Positions 38,499 through 50,420 of a DNA stretch of 64,000 nucleotides are shown one piece after another; the stretch's first letter is position 1, and each line of letters begins with the position of its first letter. This DNA is from Epiperipatus broadwayi (Eukaryota > Onychophora > Udeonychophora > Euonychophora > Peripatidae), in contig JAQFVV010000014.1 in the NCBI GenBank assembly GCA_028023455.1, positions 2,979,336 through 3,043,335 of the forward strand, given 5' to 3'. The notes under the pieces were generated by a model, which made no database searches, was not told the DNA's origin, and saw only the letters and a list, made by a program, of their open reading frames with translations. Made by a program: the position numbers and the translations under genes.

Positions 38499-39576
38499 GG
38501 TAGTTTTCTCTTAGCATGTTGAAACCATGAGAGGGCATACTTTTTATGTAAAGAAACACAAGTATAATGTTACTGGGCCTTTTTTTTTATTTTCAACTTT
38601 AACATTATTTTCTAAAATGAAATAATTATGTTTTTAAATTACATTATACATTTCAGCGCATTGCGACATTTTGCAAACTATTTTTAAACAATTTATGAAA
38701 CAACATTATTTTGTAAAAACATTATTTTCGAAAATACAGCAATTACATTTTTAAATTACAGTCCACAAGTCAGTGCGTGGTGCTGGAATGTGCATGAGGG
38801 GGGGGCAATGGTTTTTACGAACCAATATTATTTTCCAAAATACAATAATTGCATTTTAAAATTACATTAGACATGTGAGCCCACAATGCAGGAATGTGCA
38901 GGGGGGAAATGGTTTTGCTGGTCCAAAGGATCAGCCAAAAGATGCAGTACTCTGAATCAAACCAAGATTATGATTTGAAAAACAATGTGCAACGTCCGAC
39001 ATTTTATGTCTTGTATCTGTTCTTAATCTGACCAAAAGATGCAATGCTCTGATCAAACCGAGCTTATGATTTCCAAAACAACATGCAACCTCAGCCATTT
39101 TATTTGACTCATAACTGTTCTTGTGCAAACATGTCTTTTCGCATGACTTGTGTGAAATGGTGCTTGGCCTGACCCTTTCGCAATTGTTTTCACATTCCAT
39201 GATGTGTAGGGAAGTGTGGGGATGAGCTTACAATTATTAGTATTTAATATTACATCAGTTAGGGTGTAAGATCACTATTAAGAAGACATATTACAACAGT
39301 TATGGCCAGTTGAATTCCAAACACCCTCACGATATACAGTAGCGATCTGCTAAGTGTGCACATTTGCATAGTGTCAGGAAGCACGTCAGTGAACCATAAT
39401 ATTGGTGATCAATGCCATCTAAGCCTGCAATGGCTAATATGAACAGAACTGTTCTATAGGCCGTAACTTTCTATGCAAAAGCACAGAAATATTGAGCCAC
39501 ATAAATGGCATATTTATGTGTGTTTGTATAGAAAGTATGCCCTTTTGTGGTTTCAACACGCTAAGAGAAGACTACC
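38499..39576. mobile_element. TIR element C (1078 bp) with 8-bp target duplication
   Basis: Terminal inverted repeats of about 58 bp start GGTAGTTTTCTCTTAGC on the left and end GCTAAGAGAAGACTACC on the right; both continue through TGTTGAAACCA to GGGCATACTTT and an AAACACA block. The 8 bases outside each end are identical, AAAAAATA at 38491-38498 and 39577-39584. An 8-bp duplication with long TIRs beginning GG suggests Merlin- or hAT-like elements, though the duplication is A-rich and weak on its own. The interior has diverged repeats (around 38600-38910, and a ~97-bp unit at 38933-39130) and no transposase. Confidence 0.75.
38933..39130. repeat. Degenerate ~97-bp tandem pair inside element C
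   Basis: CCAAAAGATGCA(G/A) starts at about 38936 and again at about 39033. Each is followed by CTCTGA, ATCAAACC(A/G)AG, TTATGATTT, AACA, TGCAAC and CATTTTAT blocks. On the minus strand this gives a frame (38931-39200) whose two halves look alike (MAEVACCFGNHKLGLI against MSDVAHCFSNHNLGLI). With no homolog known to me and a transposon setting, I treat it as a repeat and not a gene. Confidence 0.7.
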
Positions 39577-39837
39577 AAAAAATATATTACAAATAATTTT
39601 ACTTCTAGGGCAAGACTGAATGGGCATCTGACATTGTTGGACAATAGGAATGATCTAAATTAAAATTATTTTTTAACTTTATTTTATACATATTAAGATT
39701 ATTGGGCAATGAGAATGACTTAAATTTAAATTATTTTAAACTTCATTTTATGTGTATTGAATGAGTAAGTACTAAAAACTTGCTATAACTTTATAGAATC
39801 TTGGTAAAAAGTGATAATGTAACTTAATTAATATATA

Positions 39838-40954
39838 CACCTGGGTCTCATTTTACGCGATAGATAGGTTCCTCAGAAAACACGCACAAATGAAATCGTG
39901 CAAAAATAAACGGAACTTACCTTGAAAAAGGGGGGATACGGACTGTGATTTTTCAAAAATCGCGTAAGAGCAAAGCACCAACGTAAAATTACTTTAAAAT
40001 TCGCGCAAAAAAAAAAATAAGGAAATAAAATATGACTAATAAAAAATTTCAAATTTTTAAAAAATTGATACAAGACAAACGTTTTAAACTATTTTTTAAC
40101 TATAATATTTAATTTTATTCAAAACAATATGTATTTTTATGCATACATTTTTTTATACACGTTTTAATTATTATTGCTATTTATCGGTAAACAGGTTCGT
40201 TTGCAAACTTCACTCTCATGTTGTGTTAATTGTTTTCTGGTGACAACGTAATTAATCTTTGAGATGATGATTTTATTAATTGTTTATGAATGCGATTTCC
40301 AGACATACAACCATTTAGCTCTCGTTGGAATTTAAGAGCACGTTCGTGATTAGTGTCATTTATAAGAAAATAATTTGCCAACTGATTAGAAAGTTGAAGA
40401 CCTTCTCGAATCATTTTTGCAGTGAACTTCTGTTTCATTTTCTTTTTCTATATTTTCTTCTGTATCTAAACTTTTATTTTTGTCTTTAATTTTTTAATTT
40501 TCAATTCCGTTTAAAAATCAAATTTCATTTCACTGCTACTACTCACCTTTTAAAAATAAACTTGTGGACACTAAATGATTAATAATTGATTAAGTTCTTT
40601 TTTAAAAAGCAAAAACAGAATGTGATTTAAAATGCAAAATTAACATGCACAATGTTTGAACAAATTTACATTATAATCTTGTAAAATTTAATGTGTGTAT
40701 ACATAAAATGTGGAAATCATAATTTTAATCTCATTATTGCATAAAATCTTACTATTATAAAGCACTGAAAATATTGAAATTATTAAGATGAAAGTCGAAT
40801 TCCAATAATGTGCTATTACTTTCAATATAACGTAAGTGTGTGAAATTTATTATTTAAAGTAATAGTGCATTATCGGAGTCGACTTCCGGTGAAACATGAA
40901 TTGCATAACTTTGAAATCGTGTTAAATAAGTCCGCATAAAAAGAGACCCAGGTG
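39838..40954 (-). mobile_element. Tigger/pogo-like TIR element B (1117 bp)
   Basis: It begins CACCTGGGTCTC and ends GAGACCCAGGTG with TA on either side (39836-39837, 40955-40956), so termini and target duplication are perfect. It is the same family as element A but inverted, and about 250 bp longer because it keeps a segment that A has lost. Its minus-strand frame at 40226-40438 is a transposase C-terminal remnant. Too short to encode a whole transposase (about 400-500 residues in the family), it is a deletion derivative. Confidence 0.85.
40226..40438 (-). pseudogene. C-terminal remnant of a Tigger/pogo-like transposase
   Basis: This 70-codon frame starts MKQKFTAKMIREGLQLSN, includes NDTNHERALKFQRELN and ends SPENN. 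The E/D-RA-x-K-x-x-R-E-L pattern, in a helical stretch before a Lys/Ser-rich tail, resembles the extreme C-terminus of invertebrate Tigger-like DDE transposases. That resemblance is from memory, and placement inside a TIR element with TA ends supports it. The catalytic DDE domain and the CENP-B-like DNA-binding domain are absent. Element A contains the same stretch with lesions, so this is not under evident constraint. Confidence 0.5.
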
Positions 40955-40956
40955 TA

Positions 40957-42110
40957 TATATATATTTGCATGGATTTATTTGTTGTTTATTATTATGAAG
41001 TTGTTAAGCTTGAGATCTACATGTATCTAATATATTTTTTATATAATTAATATTAGTGACTGCATGAAGATGTTAAATTATTCCAAATTTGTAATAAGGA
41101 TACTATTGTGTGTACATTGTTCTAGTCTCAAGTATAAAAATGCAGATGTGGAATTCTTGCTTTATTTATATTGATATTAATATGCAAGCTCCCAGAAATG
41201 CATTGCTGCTTTTACATTATAGATAATTATATTCATGCTCTTTGTTTGTTTATATTTTGCTATTCCATACATCACAGTGGAAATCCTGGCATACAATGTT
41301 TACTTATATATGTGTATTGGAATAATATTTTATTACATAGATATATATGCAAGCACTCAAATACAGACAGTCATGTAATTATTATGAACTACTGATGATA
41401 AGAATCTTAGTTATATCCACCTGATTATATTTTGGTTATTATGACTTATATCAATGTATTTTACATGCGCATCTTATCTTTGCCACTTTATAAAGAACTG
41501 AGGATAACATATAATAACAAGTTATTATATTATTGTTGATAATAAAATTGCTTTATTGCACATAACACCTATAATATGATAAAATGTGTGGAGTCATTAG
41601 TTTTAAACCCTGTCTAGAGATTTTATTCTTATTTATATATACATAAATTAAGTGAAATTATGTGAATTCAGGTTTATGTAAGAAGCAATTTGATCAGGGT
41701 AGAAATGAGATGACACATAATAATAAAATTCATATAAAACTAAACATGGAAGTATTTGTGGTAAAATAGTTAATAGAGTATCAGAGAGTTATATTTTAAT
41801 AATTATAAAAATTTCATATTTAGTTTTATTGGGTGCATTGTGAGCACTCCTCTCATTTGTTAATAAGATATTGTAAATTTTGCACTACCAATATAAGAAG
41901 CAAATTACCCTTTTGTTGTTGAATTATTATTTTGTTTGTGTTAATAAATGTTAATGGTTTTACATATTGTTGTTTGATTCACTTTTAAGAGAAATATATG
42001 TGTAAATTCTTAGTGGTAGTTTCTCTTCTCATCACTCTCTTTTGATCATTACAATATATATATATATGTGTGTGTGTGAAGAATAGTTTAGTTCCACAAT
42101 ATTTTATTTA
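40957..42110. other. AT-rich DNA, no gene seen
   Basis: The frame 41171-41395 (74 codons, Cys- and His-containing) has neither splice context nor motif. A TATATATATGTGTGTG run sits at 42056-42078, just before the fold-back element. Confidence 0.45.
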
Positions 42111-42157
42111 TGTATATAAATATGTAAATCCTACAGCTTAATTAATCATTAAAATAA

Positions 42158-42822
42158 CTCAATTATCCCAAATTCAAAATTAAACAAGACTAGCCAAAAT
42201 TTTAAAAAACTAAAAACGTTTTTAACACAAATCATAGTTCCTGCTAAAGCAGATTTCTCAACTGCAAAGGAATATAAAACATATCATCACTTATGTACTA
42301 AATACTTTTTGACAATTCATCATTTCAGCCCAGATACTTTTAATGTCAAAAGAAGTTCTTTTGACATTAAAAGTATCTGGGCTGAAATGATGAATTGTCA
42401 AAAACTAAATGCTTCTGTATTATAAATTTTTAATAATATACATTCTTTAGTTCTTGTTTTTATTTTATTTCTTTCAAAGAACACAATCTTAGTCTCTTCA
42501 AACATAATATTATGACCAGTATCAAAATAGGATAACATCTTATTTGAAAGAAGTGACATAAAAAGAATTAAAGAATTTTTATTATTAAAAATTTATAATA
42601 CTGAAGCATTTAACTTATTTAAGAGTTCTTTTAATATTAAAGATGTGTGAAATATGAATTGTAAAAATGTAATTACTATATATTTTTGTTGTTGTGTTTT
42701 GTATTCCTTTGCACTTGAGACTCTGTTTTGGCAGGGAAACCTTCCATAGTGTTAAAGATTTTTTTATTTTTTTTAAAATTTTGTTTAGTCTTGTTTAATT
42801 TTGAATTTGAGATAATTGAAAT
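42158..42822. mobile_element. Fold-back (large inverted repeat) element
   Basis: The outer left arm from 42158 (CAATTATCCCAAATTC, then AAACAAGACTA) pairs with a right arm ending near 42822 (AGTCTTGTTTAATTTTG, then ATAATTG). Inner blocks pair as well: TGCAAAGGAATA(T/C)AAAAC with its complement near 42700, and TGCTTC(T/A)GTATTATAAATTT at 42410-42430 with 42590-42612. The whole is one imperfect hairpin centred near 42500. It encodes nothing. The left arm alone carries the extra palindrome annotated separately. No target duplication was identified. Confidence 0.75.
42306..42404. repeat. 99-bp palindrome, 49-bp perfect arms
   Basis: Arms 42306-42354 and 42356-42404 are exact reverse complements around the single base 42355. 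Each has TGACAATTCATCATTTC, AGCCCAGATACTTTTAA and TGTCAAAAGAA blocks. The corresponding part of the opposite arm of the fold-back element (about 42615-42670) contains this sequence only once and in diverged form, so the second arm looks like a recent snap-back copy of the first. Confidence 0.95.
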
Positions 42823-44954
42823 ATATATGTATGTTTGGATTGTAGTTTGTTTTTTTTTTATTTGAGGTCTATTAGTTTAATGGCACACTCATGTTTATGA
42901 AGAAAATTTTCTAGAAATTTTGTGATTTTACTAGTATCTTTATTGCTATATGTTTATTGTGTTTTAATATAAATTATAGTATAATTTAATTTATTACTTA
43001 CAATTTGTATTAATGTAAGAGAAATTTGAATCTTTTCTAGAAGCCAATTAAAGTACTGCAAGGTATTTATGATTTAAGTTTTGTCTTCCACAGTACATCT
43101 ATTTATTATAATTATCTTGTTAGTTTTTACATCATGTTAAATCAGTGTTAATTTTATTAATAATCCATAGATATATCTGCTTCGCATTTTCTTTAATAAT
43201 TGAAAGAACTTTTATAGGATTTGTTTCTAAATAATGATCTTCCTATTTGTATTTTAGCACTATTCATGAACACTGACATATATCATTATTGAATGACTTT
43301 CATTTTGCACTGATTGATTTTAATGGATAATCAATACTAGATATAATAACTTTTGTTAGAGATTTGCATAAAGAAGTTGTTTGTTACACTGATAATGATA
43401 CTAAACGGTATCATCTTTCTTGCCCCCAAATCCTTTTGACTTCATAAAAAGACTTTGAAGTGAGGAAGTATATTTTTCATGATATTACTTAAACTACGTT
43501 TATATTAGTACAATTATTTATAATAATCTGATATTTGAATCTGCATACAACTTAAAAATTTTAAGCAGTAGAGGATATCCAATAAGCTTAAAATATTTTT
43601 TTCAAATAGCCAGCTATTTTTTTTTGAGAGAGTCAAATAAGAAGGAAAACCACAAAAACTCACCTAGTGATATTTTACTACCCTGGTGAATGATGCATTT
43701 ATTGTTTGTTTTTTTGTTTTTGAAAATATTGTATAGTAGGCTATTTAAGCTTAATTTACCCTTTTTTCTATCTTTAATCATACTGCTGTTTTCATTCTGT
43801 TCAGAAAGAAACAGGCTATCATTTATACTATTTGACCCATTATATTTCTATGAAACATTTTTTGAAGGACTCCATACAGTATAGATTTCAGCAGATGAAT
43901 TTTAAAAATTAAACTAAACAGTCTATACACTTTACTATACAGAGATCTATACAACACAAACACTCAATTTGTATATGTAATTCCTCCAAAAGTGTTATAT
44001 AAATATGTGCTTATAGTATAATAATTAACAAAGTTAGTTAATTAAATCACAAATATATAAATGAATAAGTTTGTAATCATTAATATAAATACATAGAGAA
44101 AACCAATAACTACTTTGTCATTATATGATATTTTATTCCAAACAGGAATATTTAAACTGTAATTTTGATTAAGTTTGATAAAATAAAGAATTGTAACAGT
44201 AATAAGAAAGGTGGATTTGTTTAATATCAGTATCAGTGGCTTGAATGTTTCTGTCTCAGTACAAAATACTGTTGTTGCTGCTGTTGTTGTTTTTTGCAGT
44301 TATACAGGTGACTAGTTATTATTCATTTGCTAACCTACTTTGTTATATATATCTAAGCATCATTTGACATATTTGTTATATATATTATTTGTATCTGAGT
44401 ATGTGTTTAATAAGTATATTGATAAATAATTCATATTGCCTTTATGTCCTCTCCAATAAGAATGAAATCATTTAAATCACATAAATTGCAAGAGATACTA
44501 AAATATTTTGACTTGATATAAATTATCTTAAATGTAATACTATATGTTATAATGGATTTAATCAAATAACTGACCTACCAATCCACATTTACCATCTCCA
44601 GCCAAATATCTCTGAATAGTTATTTAAATAGACTCTAACTTAATGAATAACAAATATCAAATCAAAATCATAAAACCAAAGTTAATAAGGATTCATTCTA
44701 GATTACTTACTCCAAATGTTTATAGTGCAGAGGTAATATTTATTTTTAATGGTTATCAATATTTTATTGAAGATAGTAATAAATGTAGTTTGCTAACTCA
44801 GTTATTTGATTAAAATATATTTGGCTGATTATAATTATTTAAATAAGATAATTAATATCATGATATATATTTTTTACCTTGTTAAGTAATATGTTATAAA
44901 AGTACTCTATTTATATAACACATTTGAGTTTAAGTGATTTATTGATAAATATAT
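42823..44954. other. AT-rich DNA, no gene seen
   Basis: The frame 43690-43884 is hydrophobic Phe/Leu-rich and of the kind expected from T-rich DNA. A short GTTGTTGCTGCTGTTGTTG run lies at 44271-44289. No repeats of note. Confidence 0.5.
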
Positions 44955-46982
44955 TGTACCAGTAGAATGATTGAACCGCATAAATTCTATCTCATTAAAA
45001 TGAATGAGCTTTTTTTTATTTAAAAAACAGAGTGAGAAAGATAATTTTAAGTTGTATTCACATATGTTAAAGTTATATGATTAAAATATATGTGAAGTCC
45101 TGCATGACTATATTATTATTGTTATAAAAATAAATAAGTTTTTCAGATTTATTAAACCTCACAAAGACAAAAAAGTGTAAAAAGAAATAACTTTTTTTAA
45201 GTTAATTTATTTTTTGTAGTTTCATATTAAATCTCTTGTTAATTTGTGAATAAACAAACAGATCTAATTAATTTTAAATATGTAAGAAGATTGACTTGTT
45301 TATATGTTGTTATTTTTTTTGAACAAAAGATAAGAAAGATGAACATAATAAAAAATTTAAAGTAAATTTGTATGTGTGTTATGTCATCTGTTTGGAACTG
45401 ATCACATCATTCACAAATTGGATAAAAATAGAGTAATTTCATTTCATTTCCTTTTTTTTCCTGTTGCTGATTTGGAGTAAATGACCAAACTGTGTAACAA
45501 GCTATAATCAGAACAAAGAAAATCATTTTCTGCAGCAAATTATTTTTAACCTGGAAATCTCTAGTCAAGGAGAAGCTAATTTTCAATTATCAGAAAATGG
45601 AAATATTCACTTTGTTGAAGTCACCTTCTTAATAGAAGAGCTTAGTTAAACCCTGATTTCCAACTGTTTCAGTCCTGACCAGAAAATGTGAGCCTGCTAT
45701 GTAAAAAACATTTGGACATCTGCCTACAAGGGAAGATTGTAAAATAATCTGCTAAAGAAAAGAGGGAAAGGAAGTGAAAGATGACTGTTATAACTCTTAC
45801 ATTCTATGCCACCTATGCTGACAAGATCCACCATCAATTGCCTTATTATGAATATATGAATAAAAGATGATTGTAAAGTGTGTTAATCAATACACACCTA
45901 ATAGAAATGGAAAACTACAGATGCCAATTTGTAACTATTATCCAAGGAAGGTATAAAATACTAGATTGCAACTTACTTAACCACATTGCACACAAAATAT
46001 GAATGAACCGAAATATAAGAATACATATATTTTACATTATTTTGATTAATTGAACTCAATATAAAAAGGTTAGATTATTTTGTTTTTTTCCATATCTTCA
46101 AATTAATTAATGTTTAGTGTACATATTTTAATTTTCACATATTAGCATGAAAGTAGTATTTTTTTTTAGTTTTGTTTATACATACATAAATAACCAGAAT
46201 TAAAGTTGGTAAAAATTCAAAGAATCAAATATGGCAGTAAAATTTTATTCATTATCTAATTAAGAAAATGCTGATTTATTGATTGGGTAATTAAGATTAA
46301 AAATAGGTTTGTACTTAAATTTTTTATTGTTTTATATATATATTTTAATTCTATTATTAGTTTTATTGAAATTTGCTATAAGGTATATGTTTTTTCTTCT
46401 TTATTCTTTTGGAAGTGTTCTAAAATAGAAATAAATATATTGCAATATGAGATGTAAATGTGGGGTGTATGTGATTTATAAAACTAGTTATATGAATATA
46501 AATTAACTATATAACAGCTAACATTATGGGTGATAACAGATCTTTAAAAATGGGGTTTGATTTATTATGTAATGGTGGAAAAGCCATAATGTTTATTATA
46601 TCTAGCATTCATTAATATACAAATCCTTCATTATCAAATTACCCATAGACTAAATGACAGAGAAATTTATTTAATCTATCAATTAAAAGTATATGTATTG
46701 ACAATGTGAATTCTTAGTTTATTTATATATTACCTTTCCTTATATTTGGCTGTCCAAGTCTGACATAATCCCATCATCAACATGTAAATACACCATTAAT
46801 CAAATGAGGATATAATAATAGTTGGTTTAAGAGTAAGTGAATACCCTTCTTGATAGGTTGGCTATGTGGTCAGATGTATTTGATATTCAAGAATGGTCAT
46901 ATTAAGTCTACTATATCTGTTCCTTGACATCTGGTTGCCCAAGTCCAGATTAAATCTTCTGGTGTATAGGTGATCTGTTACA
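44955..46982 (+). repeat. Long direct repeat, copy 1 (possible 5' LTR, ~2.03 kb)
   Basis: The sequence from TGTACCAGTA to CTGTTACA matches 49804-52943 along its length with only small changes, once four extra insertions in the second copy are removed. Shared landmarks include ATCTCATTAAAAT(G/A)AATGAGC, AACAGATCTAATTAATTT, TCCTGACCAGAAAATGTGA, CATTATGGGTGATA and TTACATTTGG motifs. TG...CA ends, a TATA-like GGATAAAAATAGAG near 45420 and an AATAAAAG at 45858 fit an LTR, but no target duplication or convincing polypurine tract was found. It could equally be a tandem segmental duplication. It contains no open frame. Confidence 0.7.
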
Positions 46983-49803
46983 TTTGGATACCCAACTAAG
47001 GCCAATTACATCTAGTATTATATATAGAATCATATTGTTTCATTAAATTTAAGTTTATATAGAAATAAAATTATATAAAAAGTCAGTGATTTGATAATAT
47101 CTATAAAATTATTGTAGTCTCTGAAACAATTGTCAGGAGTGAGATAACACACATAGATATATGCTGCATGGAATTGGGGAATAAAGAGGGGTTGATTATT
47201 ATCATTATATAAATAAAAGTTAGATCTGGTGCTTAATGTTTAGATATTTCATAAAATAAAGCAGGGTTATGGGAGTTATAAATTAGACAGGCAAGTTGCC
47301 TGCTTCTGGTGGATTGGAGTAATAGGTACTTTTTTCTTTATGATATTTTGAAAATTATAACAAGTGGTTCTAAGAAATATTTTGATTCCTTAGATAAAAA
47401 GAAAAATACTATTATTATTTTTACATTCGAATATCGGCCTTTCAAGCCAATTGTGCAAACGCTTTGCGAGTGTTAAATAATAAATGAATACCCTCTGACC
47501 AATACAAGAACACTCGCAAAGCGTTTGCACAATTGGCTTGAAAGGCCGATATTCAAATGTAATTACAATTGTATACAGACGCTATAAAAATAAATGCTTA
47601 TTTATATTATTTTTTTTTGTAATTGATTGAAGTAAAAATAAAAAAATAAATGATCATTAATCAAGATCAAGTAAAATGGATCAGCACATCTATGAACTAG
47701 CAAATACAGAGCAAATGGAAGAACTATCAGTAAAGGCTATAGATCTTCAGAAGAGAAAATAGTTACACTGGATATATTATTTAAAGTACAAGAAAATAAA
47801 AATGTTACAAGAAATGCACTAAAAGAGTCAGTTAAAATTTGAATAAATACAGGTGAAATATCAAAAGTCACAAGATGAAAATTTAAAAAAAGTTACAAGA
47901 AATGTAGTAAAAGAGTGATTTAAAATTTACAGAAATAATGCAGACAAGTGATGGGAAATGGAAAGCATTTTAAGAAAGGTTTTTTTTAAAAAAAATGAAG
48001 AAAAAGGTCATAATTATATTGAATAAAATGGATAGCATTAAAGACAAGTCAAAATAATTAGAAGACAAGGCAGAAATGATAGCACAAATGGTAGAAGTTA
48101 TGCCAGACATACCAAACCCATTGGAAGAAAGAATAGAAAATGAACAAAGCCAGATATGTCTTCATTTAAGCTGGAATTATTTAAAATATGATTCAAAAAT
48201 GTTCCAGATTAGATCTAGATAACTGCTAGTGGTGGTGTTCTTTTATTCACAAGGCAAGTCAATCCTGGGATTTGAATGAAGTAGTGTTCCCTTCTGGTCA
48301 AAAGAAAATAAAAAACTAATTTTATATCAAAATTTAGTTTTCTCTTGAAACTCACTTTAATTCTTGTTTTGTTTTTTTAAAAAAAATTTGCATGAACTTA
48401 GCATAGTTCATTTTGTTTAGAAGAAAAAAAATTTTTATCTTTTATTTATTTATTGAAATATATAAGCCATAGATACTGTGAAAGGAAATGATGAGGCCTT
48501 TATTCTGAATGGATATTTGAATGATGACATAAAGGAAGAAAAAAGTCAACAAATCACACCAAATATTGTTAAAAGCATTAAAGTTGAGTGAGAACAAGTA
48601 AAACATGAAATGAAACAATTGGAAGAATAGATAGAAAATAAGAAAGAGTGGATAGAAATCATAGAGAAAATAATAAAAGATAAAGTAAATGAAACTATGT
48701 CATTGGAGGAAAATGTAGAAAGTAAACCAAAATGAGGAATATACTCAAGGACAAACTATAAAATAAACAGAGATAGGCAATTTATATTGGCCAAATGCAG
48801 TAGATAAAAATATAATACAGCCTGAATTCAACATCAAAGTAGAATATCATAAAATTCTTATTTATACATCTGTGAATATGTACAAGTCAAATTTAAAGGG
48901 TTCTAATCAGATAAAGCATATCTCAGTGTTATTCTGCATGTATCGGAAAAGAGAATAAATAATTACATAACAAGTTCTTTCCAATTACCACCCACCAGAT
49001 AAAAGTTGATCTCAATTTAGTATTAATCTGATGTGAACATGTTAATAGGATATATGTTTTAGAGAAAAAATTCATAATAAAAAAAATGTAGAATTTGATA
49101 ATAAAGAAAACAAACATTGATCATGATTATTAAAAAAAAGTAAAGAAATAAAACCATTGAAAGGGCCATATAATGCCCAAATTTAAAGTCATTTAGAAAA
49201 AAGCCTAGTAACTCATTATGATGAATTGGAAGTGTGAAGAGAGTTTATGCATGTTGATATTTTCAGAAATACTGGAGAATTCATGATTGTTATGCATTGG
49301 TGTGCACTATTGGGATGTCGAGTAATATATAATGAGAATTTTAAAGCGTCAGATGGGATCTCCCAAGCCATTATTATCTGTTGAGACCAGCATTCTGGAT
49401 GAAACTAAGTTGCTTATTTAAGTAATCAGTAGAGGAATTTCTGACTTGTTATTCTTATTTTGTTTGGTTTTTAGTTGCAGATAACCCTGGTTTGCTTTCA
49501 TAATTTTTGCACGATTATTCTTTGGTAATTGGTTTTTGGTATAGAAGCATTTCAGATATTTTTGCAAGTATATGTCTGTATGTTTCTTCATGGGTTTGAT
49601 GGTAAAACTGGAAGTGGAGGTATACATGGGCTTTTTGAAGCATTCTACAATTCATCAAGATCAGACAAGATTAAAAGAGTAAAATGATAGGGAATAATAA
49701 AATAGATCAATAGTGGAAGATTATATGAATAAAGTAATTTGATCAGCAAATAAAAGAAAGATGGATTCAGAATAGGTTTATTTCATGTTTGGTGAAGTAC
49801 TAA
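46983..49803 (+). other. Interior between the two long repeats; decayed gag-like coding traces
   Basis: Just after copy 1 is TTTGGATACCCAACTAAGG, which begins TGG two bases on, as a tRNA primer-binding site would, although I cannot match it to a tRNA. From about 47675 the plus strand turns purine-rich and reads, with stops and shifts, as Lys/Glu/Gln-rich coiled-coil-like protein starting MDQHIYELANTEQMEELSVK. A QENKNVTRNALKES-like unit is repeated near 47800 and 47890, and another Lys/Glu stretch spans 48470-48740. No protease, RT or integrase motif was recognised. Minus-strand frames 48929-49117 and 49418-49627 have no support. If this is an LTR element it is non-autonomous or badly deleted. 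Confidence 0.4.
47424..47559. mobile_element. 136-bp palindromic MITE flanked by TA
   Basis: Arms 47421-47474 and 47509-47562 are reverse complements with a single mismatch in 54 bp. They surround a 34-base loop and include flanking TA dinucleotides at 47422-47423 and 47560-47561. Core blocks are GAATATCGGCCTTTC, AAGCCAATTGTGC and AAACGCTTTGCGAGTG. The arms are notably GC-richer than everything around them, and near-identity of the arms implies recent origin or recent conversion. TA ends suggest a Tc1/mariner-type MITE. Confidence 0.85.
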
Positions 49804-50255
49804 TGTACCAGTATGTTAGGACACATGGATTTGAACCCTGTAAATTTTATCTCATTAAAATAAATGAGCATTGTCTTTTATTAAAAAAGAGACTTGTCAG
49901 TTATGTTCAGAAATATTTAAGTTATGTGAGTAAAATATAGATGAAGTTCTGCATAACTATAATATTATTGTAATAAAAATAAAATTAATCAGCTTTATTA
50001 AACCTCACAAAAAACAAAAAAATCTAAAATAATAACTTTTTTTTAAGTTTTTTTTTTTTTTAGTTTTATATTAAATCGCTCTTATGAATAAATTAACAGA
50101 TCTAATTAATTTCAAATATGTAAGAAGATTAATTTGTTTGTTTTTTGAACAAAAGATAATGTTAAGAAAAACAAATGAAATAATAAAAAATTTAAAGTAA
50201 ATTTTTGTGTGTTCTTGTGTTGTTATCTGTTTGGATCTGATCATGTCATATGGGT

Positions 50256-50270
50256 GGTATATAAATAGAG
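50256..50270 (+). promoter_or_regulatory. TATA-like box in the second long repeat
   Basis: GGTATATAAATAGAG resembles a TATA box plus downstream purines; copy 1 has GGATAAAAATAGAG at the same place, and a similar CTATAAATAGAG occurs at 63744. This would fit a U3 promoter if the repeats are LTRs. In AT-rich DNA such strings also occur by chance. Confidence 0.3.
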
Positions 50271-50420
50271 TCACTATTTTATTTTCTCTCTTTTCCTATT
50301 GCTGATTGATCTATAATAAGAAAAAAAAATCATTTCTGCAACAAGTTACTTTTTAACCACTGGCAATAATCTCTAGTTAAAGAGAAACTAGTTTTCAATT
50401 ATCAGATATGGGAATATTTA

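Noticed and set aside
39873-40073. 66-codon minus-strand frame in element B
   Set aside because: It matches the low-complexity frame in element A and overlaps the subterminal, non-coding part of the element.
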